Below the pieces are notes generated by a model, which saw only the letters and a list, made by a program, of their open reading frames with translations, had not been told where the DNA came from and ran no database searches. From Acidimicrobiia bacterium (GTDB lineage Bacteria > Actinomycetota > Acidimicrobiia > Acidimicrobiales > Ilumatobacteraceae): DNA of 12,387 nucleotides. Positions 1-7,354 of this stretch are shown piece after piece (the first letter of the stretch is position 1; every line of letters starts with the position of its first letter). The translations under genes were made by a program, and so were the position numbers. The DNA lies in contig JAUHYJ010000043.1 of assembly GCA_030425785.1 (NCBI GenBank), forward strand, positions 1-12,387, written 5' to 3'.

Positions 1-273
1 CGTCTTGGCTGAGCCGTCAACAACAGCTCGACACCATCTGTTCACCAACTCCGGTCGACGGCGGTTCTCACGGAATGCGCATCGCACAGCGGCACCCCGG
101 TTCATCAGCACTTGGCTGTCCTCGTCGCTCCCTTGCCTAGTTGGGTTCCGCGACGGCCTTCCCCAGTCGAGCTACCGGTTCCGCTGTGCCGTAGTCCTCA
201 ACTCGTCCCAGCCTGACGGCCGGCATCATCGTCGCAGCACGGCCGCCGGATTCATCTGAGGCGATCGGTCGCC
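1..273. other. No supported gene; left-edge non-coding or degenerate stretch
   Basis: This stretch follows the stop of the pyruvyl-transferase-like gene. The plus strand has a frame open from the window edge to a stop at 257-259, but its translation is rich in Arg, Ser and His, resembles no family I know, and has no ribosome binding site. On the minus strand a frame starting with GTG CTG ATG near position 110 stays open to the left edge (about 37 codons), with G/C at only about 60% of third positions, lower than in the sure genes. That could be the start of a further operon gene, but I cannot tell. I would treat the stretch as intergenic until more sequence on the left is available. Confidence 0.4.
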
Positions 274-285
274 CTAGCCGATCGC
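261..285 (-). terminator. Weak hairpin over the end of the pyruvyl-transferase gene
   Basis: GCGATCGG at 261-268 and CCGATCGC at 278-285 are perfect inverted repeats of 8 bp around a 9-nt loop that contains the TAG stop of the minus-strand gene. No T-run follows in the transcribed direction, so intrinsic termination is doubtful. It may instead stabilise the 3' end of the operon mRNA, or be chance in GC-rich DNA. Confidence 0.25.
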
Positions 286-1347
286 TTGTCCAATCCTCGC
301 GACGAAGCTACGCATCACAGGCCACGTCGCCTTCATCTTTGCAACACCAAGTTCGCTGGAGCCAGCGTCTCGGACCTCGAGGTCGACCGCGCCGACGATG
401 TCAGCCGCAGAGGCTGCGCCTGCGATCAGCCAGTAGCTGTCGTCGAGGGCGGCGAACTGGCCAATCCCACGGATGTCCTCGGCGATGAGTACCGAGGGCC
501 GACGAAGGCTCAGCGTCTGGATGTGAGCGTGCACTCGATAGCCGACATGCAGATCGGTCGACCCATAGAGGTCGCGGCTCGGAGTCGCGCCCGAGATGTC
601 GATCACGTTCCACCCGAGCCGGCGAGCCGACCGTTCGAACCGCCGGTACAACAGCTGATGGGCGACCGAGCGCGCAACCGAGCGCGGGGCGCGGTAGCTG
701 TCCTGCACAGCCGGTGCCGACGGTCGACCACGGTGCAGAACGATCGTCCGGTCCGCGGCGGCGAATCGATCGCTGAGCGCGCCAATGACCGCCTCGGCTT
801 GAGTCAAGAACCGTGGAGAGGCCGGCGGCGTGAAGAGTATCCTCGACACATCGTCGCTGCGTGCGAGGCGCTCGCCGAACCGCTCGAGGTCGTACCAAGC
901 AGGGCAGCCTGTCATCGTGGATGAGCAGCCCGTGGCGGCTGCGAGCCGCCGCTCCGTGATCGGGTCCCGTACAGAGATGAGCCCAGTCGAACGCTGCACT
1001 GCACGCACAGCCTCTGCCGTGTGGCCGTCGAGAGAAACGCCTGCCGTCGAGCCCCACCCGACACCGAGGAAAACGACGGGCCGGCCGGCCTCGAGCGCCT
1101 GGCCGGCCGGCATGTACGTGTCACTCACCAGGCCGCGACGGAGCCCAGGCCCACCGCAAGCGATCACGGCGGTGCTCGAGGCAACCAGGTCCGGATCCGC
1201 AGGCTTCCACCGCGCAACGGACGTGAGCTTGGGCCTGTCGAGTACTGATTCGAGGAGTTCAAGTCCTCGCTCGTGGATGAGGAAGTCCCCAGCGTTCTTG
1301 ATCGCCCCAGTGGTCACCAGAACCTCTGACGCCCTTGTTTCCGTCAC
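274..1347 (-). CDS. Polysaccharide pyruvyl transferase family protein
   Basis: A 357-residue protein of the polysaccharide pyruvyl transferase family (CsaB/WcaK type), a GT-B-like fold whose known members move pyruvate from phosphoenolpyruvate to a sugar as a ketal. Family landmarks in order: an N-terminal GD in NAGDFLIHERG (residues 18-28), ACGGPGL (63-69), FLGVGWGS (93-100), SVRDPIT (125-131), GCPAWY (147-152) and the C-terminal DLHVGYRVHAH (265-275). A longer open frame reaches 1608, but the part beyond 1347 lies inside the upstream synthase and looks like shadow sequence. I chose GTG 1347-1345 because it overlaps the synthase stop as GTGA, a usual coupling arrangement, although no ribosome binding site of its own is visible. 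As the last gene of the operon it probably decorates the same glycan. Family members can also have other activities, so the substrate and even pyruvylation are inference. Confidence 0.8.
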   Translation of the reverse strand: MTETRASEVLVTTGAIKNAGDFLIHERGLELLESVLDRPKLTSVARWKPADPDLVASSTAVIACGGPGLRRGLVSDTYMPAGQALEAGRPVVFLGVGWGSTAGVSLDGHTAEAVRAVQRSTGLISVRDPITERRLAAATGCSSTMTGCPAWYDLERFGERLARSDDVSRILFTPPASPRFLTQAEAVIGALSDRFAAADRTIVLHRGRPSAPAVQDSYRAPRSVARSVAHQLLYRRFERSARRLGWNVIDISGATPSRDLYGSTDLHVGYRVHAHIQTLSLRRPSVLIAEDIRGIGQFAALDDSYWLIAGAASAADIVGAVDLEVRDAGSSELGVAKMKATWPVMRSFVARIGQAIG

Positions 1348-2402
1348 GATCGAGTCACGTCGGCATCGGTCAACAGCTCGTCGGCTGCGATGTCCCGCTG
1401 GACGACCCCGCCGACCACCTCCGCGATGAGCGCCGGCGAGAGCCCGGTGCCGGGCCGCTTCGCAGTGAGATCGGCCTCGACGAGCTCGGTACCGGCCGCG
1501 AGATCGCGAGTCGCGACGAGGGAACGACGAGCGTTGTGTCGAGCAGGCACTTCCGACTCGCGCACACCGATGTCGCTCGATCCTCGAAGGACCGCACCGC
1601 GCCGACACGCCTCGACCAGGTCGGCGAGCTCAGCAGGATCAACACTCATCGCGTGATCCGGTACCTCGCCGAGCGCCTTGTCGATCGTGTAGTGCTTCTC
1701 GATGCACACGCCTCCCAGCGCAGCCGTCATCCAACCGCCGGCCGAGCCGATGGTGTGATCCGACATGCCGACGAGGTACGGATGGAATCGCTCACGAAAC
1801 GTCGAGATCCGCGCGAAGTTCCCGTCTTCGTCCGGCGTCGGATACGTGAGCGTGCACACGAGCGGAACGACACGGCCGGGATCCCCACCCAACCAGCCGA
1901 GGGCCTCCTCGATCTCATCCTCGGTCGATGCTCCGGTCGAGAGCAGCACCGGCTTGCCCGTCTCCTCGATTCGCTCCAGTAGTCGCCGGTAGGTGATGTC
2001 GCCGCTCGCGACCTTGTAGATCGGCGCGTCGAGATCCTCGAGCGCGTCGACAGCCTCGAGATCGAACGGCGTCGCAAAGAAGACGACGCCGCGTTCGCGA
2101 CAGCGCTCCGCCACGGGCCGATAGTCGCCGTAGTCGAGCCGGTCGGACAGCTTGAACGCTTCGTACTGCGTGTCGGTCCCGATCTCGTCGGACCAGTACT
2201 TCGGTGAGTTCCTCGACGCGATTCGCCCGGCCTTGTACATCTGGAACTTCACGCCCCAAGCACCAGCGTCCGCCGCCCGGTCAACCATCTCGATCGCCCG
2301 ATCGATCGAGTTGTTGTGGTTCACGCCGGCTTCGGCGATGACGGCACACGAGCCCTCGGCCAGATCGGCAGCATCCTTCACTTCCACACGCTGAGTCGTC
2401 AT
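1344..2402 (-). CDS. neuB: NeuB-type nonulosonate (sialic acid-like) synthase
   Basis: A 352-residue synthase of the NeuB/PseI/LegI family, which condenses phosphoenolpyruvate with a six-carbon amino sugar to make a nine-carbon nonulosonic acid in the cytoplasm. The TIM-barrel part shows IAEAGVNHN (22-30), VKFQ (51-54), FFATPFD (108-114), KVASGD (130-135), STGAS (155-159), SDHTIG (214-219), IEKHYTID (234-241) and DHAMSVDP (249-256). The C-terminal SAF/antifreeze-like domain follows from about 290, with RRSLVATRDLAAGTEL (292-307) and KRPGTGLSP (315-323). Length and domain order are normal. The usual HC before the YPTP motif reads VC (182-183) here, so this is not a close copy of the best-studied enzymes. 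ATG 2402 overlaps the upstream stop as ATGA and has AAGGGA about 5-10 nt before it. Whether the product is sialic, pseudaminic, legionaminic or another acid cannot be decided from sequence alone. Confidence 0.9.
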   Translation of the reverse strand: MTTQRVEVKDAADLAEGSCAVIAEAGVNHNNSIDRAIEMVDRAADAGAWGVKFQMYKAGRIASRNSPKYWSDEIGTDTQYEAFKLSDRLDYGDYRPVAERCRERGVVFFATPFDLEAVDALEDLDAPIYKVASGDITYRRLLERIEETGKPVLLSTGASTEDEIEEALGWLGGDPGRVVPLVCTLTYPTPDEDGNFARISTFRERFHPYLVGMSDHTIGSAGGWMTAALGGVCIEKHYTIDKALGEVPDHAMSVDPAELADLVEACRRGAVLRGSSDIGVRESEVPARHNARRSLVATRDLAAGTELVEADLTAKRPGTGLSPALIAEVVGGVVQRDIAADELLTDADVTRS

Positions 2403-4027
2403 TGTTGTCCCTTCATGATCGCTTCGATTCGTGCAGCAATTCGCTGTGCGCCCAGATGATCGATGGACCGTCGGAGTCGGTCCGAGAGCTCTCGTCGTAG
2501 CTCGACGTCGGCGAGGAGCCTGACGATGACCTCACGAATCTGCTCGTCCGATGCAAGTACTCCGAGACCCAGCGACACGACACCGTCTTCCAGCCGCAGG
2601 TGGGAATGGGTCGCCTCCCGTGCGTTCTGTGCGATCGCGACAACCGGGGTCCCGACTGCGGCCGCCTCGAACACGGTCCGGCCGGCGGCGGTGACGACAA
2701 GGTCAGAGCGCCACATCTCCTCCGCCATGTTGCTCACGTTCCTCCGGACCTCGACCCCGGCGGGTGGGTCGATCTCCGGGGCGGCCGCGCCGAGCACGAC
2801 GAGGATCTGCGCATCGGTCCGACCGGTGATCGCGCGGACGACGCGATCGGCGAGGTGTCCCGGATCGGTACCGCCGAAGGTGACCAGGACCCGCTGAGGG
2901 GTTTCGCGGACCGGTCGGCTTGGCAATCCGAGGAACTCACTCCTGAGAGTGGCGTAGCGCGATCCGGTTGCGAGTCGTTCGTTCGGAACCCGGGGCGCGG
3001 GATACAGAGCATTCACGACCCAGTCGGCGTGCTGAGCACCATCGCCGAGATCCTCGACGCAGACGACGCGATAGCCGAGCGAACGCTCGGTCAGGATGTC
3101 CTCCGACGTCGAGTCGAGCACGTCGTTGACGACGACATTGCCGCCTTCACCCCGCAACTCGGCCAAGTCGGCAGCGAGCTCCGATTCGTCGCGAAACGGC
3201 CAACCGCGGAGCCGGAGCAGATCACGGGCGAAGTCGTCGCAATCCTTCAGCAGGAACTCGAGGCGATGGCTGTCGAGATACTCAGCCAGCTGGAGGCAGT
3301 GGTGAAGGTGGCCAGAACCGACGAGCGAGTTCGCGGTGAGTCGGAAGATCACCGATCCGCGTAGTGCCCGCCTCCGGACGCGCTCGAGATCCTCCGGCGT
3401 GTCGACGTCATCGGATTCGAACTCGTCGAGTTCGAACAGCCGATGCCGAGGCGTGACCATCGAGCGAGTCTCGAGCAGGGCCGCCGCCGCCACGAGCTGG
3501 ATGGCGCCGGTCTCCCGGTAGACGCGATGCCGTGCATACTGCCGATTGACACGCTCATGGAACAGCGGCACCGCGTGCTCGATGCCCCGGCCGTCTGCAT
3601 CGAACCACATCAAGTGCGGTTCTCGCACGACGCTGGCGAGGCTGTCGAACTCCGATCCTTCGAACACCTCGCGGGCACGTCGTATGGAAGCAGCGGAACG
3701 CAGCGGACTCGTCGGCTGGAAGACCCCCACGGTGCCGGACCATCCGAGCGACTCGACCATGTGCGCAGCAACATCCGCGATGGTGGCGTCGGGTGTGGCG
3801 AGATCATCGGGGCGACGCATCGCCTCGACACCGTTGATTCGTGCCCAGCCGAGTACCTGGTCGTCGTCGCTCGTCACGACGACGCGAACATCGCTCAGCT
3901 CGGCGAGCGCCGACACCGTGTGGGCGATCAGTGGTCGTCCGGCAAGCTCGCGCATGTTCTTGCGCGGCACTCCCTGACTCCCACCACGCGCCGGAACAAT
4001 GGCGAGGAGCGGCTGCACGCGCACCAA
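2399..4027 (-). CDS. neuA: CMP-nonulosonate synthetase fused to PseG/SpsG-like domain
   Basis: A 542-residue two-domain protein. Residues 6-222 are a NeuA/PseF/LegF cytidylyltransferase: VPARGGSQGVPRKN (11-24) for CTP binding, QPTSP (104-108), RETGAIQL (171-178) and DVDTPEDL (207-214), whose Asp residues fit the metal site. Residues 225-542 resemble PseG/SpsG, the GT-B-like UDP-sugar hydrolases related to MurG: GSGH (237-240) with the family's catalytic His as H240, TFGGTDPG (383-390) and AAGRTVFEAAAVGTP (447-461). In PseG the motif usually reads GxGHxxR with an Asp a little earlier; here these are His243 and Thr231, so the second domain is divergent. The fusion would link removal of UDP from a precursor hexose with CMP activation of the finished acid, the steps before and after the NeuB reaction next door. 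The start may be TTG 4027, GTG 4024 or GTG 4018; a TAG in frame at 4063-4061 rules out a longer one. Confidence 0.85.
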   Translation of the reverse strand: MVRVQPLLAIVPARGGSQGVPRKNMRELAGRPLIAHTVSALAELSDVRVVVTSDDDQVLGWARINGVEAMRRPDDLATPDATIADVAAHMVESLGWSGTVGVFQPTSPLRSAASIRRAREVFEGSEFDSLASVVREPHLMWFDADGRGIEHAVPLFHERVNRQYARHRVYRETGAIQLVAAAALLETRSMVTPRHRLFELDEFESDDVDTPEDLERVRRRALRGSVIFRLTANSLVGSGHLHHCLQLAEYLDSHRLEFLLKDCDDFARDLLRLRGWPFRDESELAADLAELRGEGGNVVVNDVLDSTSEDILTERSLGYRVVCVEDLGDGAQHADWVVNALYPAPRVPNERLATGSRYATLRSEFLGLPSRPVRETPQRVLVTFGGTDPGHLADRVVRAITGRTDAQILVVLGAAAPEIDPPAGVEVRRNVSNMAEEMWRSDLVVTAAGRTVFEAAAVGTPVVAIAQNAREATHSHLRLEDGVVSLGLGVLASDEQIREVIVRLLADVELRRELSDRLRRSIDHLGAQRIAARIEAIMKGQQ

Positions 4028-4028
4028 C

Positions 4029-4169
4029 CTAATCCGCCGACGAATCCGAGAGCCGGAGGGCTATCGAACCAGCGATCGAAGAGGACGAGCCCGATGCGGT
4101 TGGCTGCGAGCCGAGTTCGTTTGCGGAAGCGCCGAGACCGCTGGATGTCCCGACGTATTGCTGCGGCAT
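4029..4169 (-). CDS. Possible 46-residue ORF filling an operon gap (doubtful)
   Basis: The ATG at 4169-4167 overlaps the stop of the upstream GT-B gene as TGATG, and the frame ends in TAG at 4031-4029, one base before the TTG start of the fusion gene. It thus fills the gap exactly, with junctions typical of coupled genes. The product would be rich in Ser, Ala and Gly, without signal peptide or membrane segment, and I recognise no family. Third positions are about 70% G/C, but another frame of the same DNA scores about the same and looks at least as protein-like. It may only keep ribosomes moving to the next start, or be chance. Confidence 0.22.
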   Translation of the reverse strand: MPQQYVGTSSGLGASANELGSQPTASGSSSSIAGSIALRLSDSSAD

Positions 4170-5491
4170 CAGCTCGGCTCCTGGTCAGGACGCTCGGTCC
4201 GCGCCAGCCGGCGCCACCCGTCGAGCACCGGCGCCGCACGCGCCGTCAGATGGCGGAGCTCGTGGGCCAGCCGACTCTCGGCCTCCCGGCCCCAGGGGGT
4301 CATCCACCGACGCGCGTACTCCATGGCTTCGGTTCGATCCGAGACGCTGGACGTGAGCGCTCGTTCGACGGCAGCCGCAAGCTGCTGCGCGTCGGTCGCG
4401 GTCGTGACGTGAGGTGACCTCATGAATGGGTAGTTGGGTCCACTCTTCAACGGATCGAACTCGACGATGGGCGCCCCGACCGCCATCGCCTCCAATGCGA
4501 CCCCACTCGCATGCTGGACGACGGCGCCACCGTGTGCAGCGAGCTCGTCGATGGTTCGCCGCTCGGACGCCATCGCTGTGCCAGGTGGGAGAAGTGGCCG
4601 AAGCCGTTCCGCCGCAAGTCGCGGGTGTGGGCAACAGACGACCGTTGGGGGCCGGCCGTCAGCACGCAACTGCTCGACCGCGTTCCGAACGCCGTCGAAG
4701 AAGGCCTCCAGCTCGCTGCTGGGCCAGGGTGAAGGTGCGATCACGAGACGGTCGGCCCCCACCGGTGACGACGTCGCGGTGAGATCCAGGGACGGCACAC
4801 CGACGATCGACAGGCCACCCCGATCTGCACCCCATGCCACGTATTGCTCAGCCTCGAGCTCACCGCGGAGCAGTGCTCGATCCATGGGAAGGTCGGCGTA
4901 GTACGCGTTGTCGGCGAGCGGGGCATGTGGAACGTACGCAACAGGGATGTGTTGCTCGCGCGCTGCGAGGACGTACGCGCGCAGGTGCACCGAATGCTGC
5001 GAGGCGAGGACGACCGCCGACGGGCGCACCTTGGCCAGCTCGCTGCGCGCGGCCTGGATCAGACCGTGAACGAGGAAGAGTTCGCTTGCGAGATCACTCC
5101 TGCTGTACAGCTCCGACAGCGCGGGCAGGGTGACCAGACGTGATGCAAGTTCGCGGGCATGCCGCCAAGCCGTGAAGTCGCCGGACGGATCGACGTGTAG
5201 GCGCCAGTCGCGTCGCGTCGGCCGGGCCCGATGACAGCCGAGCGCTCGCTGCTGGTTGCCGGTGGTCCAGACGGCCAACACGCCGTCCTCGCCGATCCCC
5301 GCCTGAGGGAGTCGTCGCACGATGGGCTGAGTGCGGTAGAGCCGGTGGGAGAACAGCCGCCAGCGCAGGTCGAACGGCCCGATACGCGACCGCCGCAGGA
5401 GGTCAGGCCGGATGCACCACACCTGATCGTCGTCGATCAGGTTGCCGATCGCCACGCTCAGTGCCCGCTCGTTGGCCCAGCTCGCGTTCAC
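4169..5491 (-). CDS. GT-B-like glycosyltransferase with sialyltransferase-type HP and S motifs
   Basis: A 440-residue soluble protein without signal peptide or clear membrane segment. I cannot name its family, but the layout is GT-B-like: a variable N-terminal half ending near AYVPHAPLADNAYY (185-198), then a linker with SIVGVPSLD (228-236), then a C-terminal nucleotide-binding half. That half carries VVCCPHPRL (284-292) and QHASGVALEAMAVGAP (326-341). A His-Pro pair followed by a Ser-containing motif is how CMP-sialic acid is held in bacterial sialyl- and polysialyltransferases, and the protein sits directly before the gene for CMP activation. I therefore infer transfer of the nonulosonate onto the glycan. 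Capsule transferases of the KpsS or CDP-glycerol type share similar motifs and remain possible. The GTG start at 5491 has GGAG 10 nt upstream and lies 24 nt after the ABC gene's stop. Confidence 0.65.
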   Translation of the reverse strand: MNASWANERALSVAIGNLIDDDQVWCIRPDLLRRSRIGPFDLRWRLFSHRLYRTQPIVRRLPQAGIGEDGVLAVWTTGNQQRALGCHRARPTRRDWRLHVDPSGDFTAWRHARELASRLVTLPALSELYSRSDLASELFLVHGLIQAARSELAKVRPSAVVLASQHSVHLRAYVLAAREQHIPVAYVPHAPLADNAYYADLPMDRALLRGELEAEQYVAWGADRGGLSIVGVPSLDLTATSSPVGADRLVIAPSPWPSSELEAFFDGVRNAVEQLRADGRPPTVVCCPHPRLAAERLRPLLPPGTAMASERRTIDELAAHGGAVVQHASGVALEAMAVGAPIVEFDPLKSGPNYPFMRSPHVTTATDAQQLAAAVERALTSSVSDRTEAMEYARRWMTPWGREAESRLAHELRHLTARAAPVLDGWRRLARTERPDQEPS

Positions 5492-5515
5492 GGCTTCGCT
5501 GCTCCGGCACTCGGA

Positions 5516-7195
5516 CTACGCACGGCCTGACGCGACCAGCCGACCACCATCGAGCTCGACGATCCGATCGCACACTGCGAGGGTTGCGTCCCGGTGCGCA
5601 ACGATCACGACCGATGTGTGCCGACCGAGCCCCTCGATCGTCTGCCGGAGCATGCCTTCCGCCGCCGGATCGAGTGCGCTCGATGGCTCGTCCAACACGA
5701 GGAGCTGGGGCGAGCCGACGAGCGCGCGGGCGATCGCGACGCGTTGCTTCTGCCCACCGGACAGACCGGCGCCCGATGGGCCGAGCACCGTGTCGAAGCC
5801 GGCGGGAAGCCGCCGGATCTCGGTCGCAACGTTCGCCAGCTCGGCCGCACGCTCGATGGCGGACCGATCCATGTCGCGGTGGAATGCGATGTTGTCGGCG
5901 ATGCTCCCCTCGAACAGGGTCGGCTCCTGTGGCACGTAGGCCACCCCCCTCGTCCACGACGCGTTCGTGTAGTCGTCATAGGGCTTGCCGTTGACGAGGA
6001 TCGTCCCGGAGGTCGGGCGCCGGAGCCGCAGCAAGAGTTGGATCAGCGTGGTCTTCCCGCTCCCAGAGGGCCCGGAGATCCCGACTCGCTCGCCTCGTTC
6101 GATCCGCATCGACAGACCGGACAGCACGTCGATGCCGTCGCCGTAGGAGTACGTGACGTCGCGAACTTCGTAGGAGTCGACATCTCCGAGCGTCTCGGAG
6201 CCGTAGGGGTCTTCCGCGTCCTCGAGCTGCTGGATGCGATCGAACAGCAACGCCACGGTCGGCCCGCGCTCATTGCAGTTCTGGAACATCGCGTTCACGG
6301 CATGCGCCGACGCCAGTGCCCTGACGAGCAACACCACGATGGCGCTCGCGCTGCCCACGGCGCTTTGATCGAGCAGGCTCAGGACGCCGACGCTCGCAAC
6401 GAGCAGCAGCACGGCGATGTCGCGATACAGCGTCGTTCCGAACGTGGCCCGGAAGCGCACCGTGCCCTGCAACTCGGCGACATCGCGCACGACATCGTCG
6501 AGCTCGGCTGTCGCCGCCTCCGCGACGCCGAAGGCGCGCAACTCCATGGCCGACGACGCGAAACCGGACGTGTCTTCCGCGAGCTCGGCGTCCGCAGCCG
6601 AGAACGCCCTGCCCGCTCGGCGTACGCCACGCGAGAGCGGGCGGATGACGACGAGGATGGCGGCACCTGCGACCGTGACGAGGGCCATTCCGATCGGGTT
6701 GATCGTGAAGCCGAGTGCCACGAACACCGTGAGCATCACGAGGTTCGCCGTGCCGGCTGCGATGAGGCTGGCGAGGCCAGAACTGAGGAGGCACAGCGTG
6801 GACACGGTCTCCTGCAGCGCGCCGAGACGCTGTTTCGCCTGGGTCGGCCAATCGGCCAGCGCAAAGGCGCGTAGGGCACGACGACGACCGTTCCGGAGCA
6901 CGTTCGCCGACAAGCTCGACGTCTCGCGGGCGATGAGGATGTGCGAGCAGAGCGTCAACAGCGCGAGTGCGGCGGCGATCGCCAATGCCACGCCGGTACC
7001 CGTCGGTGCCGACACCAGCGGTACGAAGTCGGACGAGACCCGGTCGGCGGCCAGATCAACAGCGACCCGGACGACCACCAGAATGGCAGCGCCCTCCGCA
7101 AGACCGGCGACGACCGACGAGCCGATCAGCAGGGCGATCGAACGCCTCGGCCGGTCGACGAGCGTCGCCAGCAGTTTCGTCGTCGGGATGATCAT
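5516..7195 (-). CDS. ABC exporter, fused membrane and ATPase domains (lipid-linked glycan flippase-like)
   Basis: A 559-residue half-transporter that should work as a homodimer in the cytoplasmic membrane. The membrane domain spans about 18-310 with six hydrophobic segments (near 20-45, 67-90, 133-160, 163-185, 258-275 and 282-303). The ATPase domain follows from about 340: Walker A GPSGSGKT (375-382), Q-loop in VPQEP (421-425), signature LSGGQKQR (478-485), Walker B LLVLDEP (498-504) and switch His534. All catalytic residues are present. Domain order fits MsbA/PglK-type exporters, and neighbours for glycan transfer and ligation point to moving a lipid-linked saccharide outward; this substrate is inference. 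The frame stays open to a TTG at 7303, but the extra 36 residues are Arg-rich and unlike the family, so I prefer ATG 7195, although no good ribosome binding site precedes either. The 159-nt gap upstream could hold an internal promoter; only a lone TTGACC (7316-7311) is seen. Confidence 0.88.
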   Translation of the reverse strand: MIIPTTKLLATLVDRPRRSIALLIGSSVVAGLAEGAAILVVVRVAVDLAADRVSSDFVPLVSAPTGTGVALAIAAALALLTLCSHILIARETSSLSANVLRNGRRRALRAFALADWPTQAKQRLGALQETVSTLCLLSSGLASLIAAGTANLVMLTVFVALGFTINPIGMALVTVAGAAILVVIRPLSRGVRRAGRAFSAADAELAEDTSGFASSAMELRAFGVAEAATAELDDVVRDVAELQGTVRFRATFGTTLYRDIAVLLLVASVGVLSLLDQSAVGSASAIVVLLVRALASAHAVNAMFQNCNERGPTVALLFDRIQQLEDAEDPYGSETLGDVDSYEVRDVTYSYGDGIDVLSGLSMRIERGERVGISGPSGSGKTTLIQLLLRLRRPTSGTILVNGKPYDDYTNASWTRGVAYVPQEPTLFEGSIADNIAFHRDMDRSAIERAAELANVATEIRRLPAGFDTVLGPSGAGLSGGQKQRVAIARALVGSPQLLVLDEPSSALDPAAEGMLRQTIEGLGRHTSVVIVAHRDATLAVCDRIVELDGGRLVASGRA

Positions 7196-7354
7196 GGCGT
7201 GGAGCCCGAACGCGTCGGGATGTGTCGGCTGCTCGAGTCGATCGGCGTCTCTAGTGTCGCAGCCACCGGATGCCCGAGTGCGCAATCCGAACGGTGACCA
7301 CAATTCATCGGGTCAACGCAACGCAATCTGTAGCTCGGGGTCGTACACGGTTTC

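Noticed and set aside
5..259. Plus-strand frame open from the left edge
   Set aside because: Arg/Ser/His-rich translation, no ribosome binding site and no recognisable domain.
3928..4239. Minus-strand frame with a basic, protein-like stretch in the gap before the fusion gene
   Set aside because: It would overlap both neighbours heavily (100 nt into the fusion gene), has no start with a ribosome binding site and shows no family features.
3443..4417. Plus-strand frame of 324 codons opposite the fusion gene
   Set aside because: His/Arg-rich shadow crossing the junction of two well-supported minus-strand genes.
5594..6874. Plus-strand frame of 426 codons opposite the ABC exporter
   Set aside because: Arg/Glu/Asp-rich low-quality translation with no family features, antisense to intact ATPase motifs.
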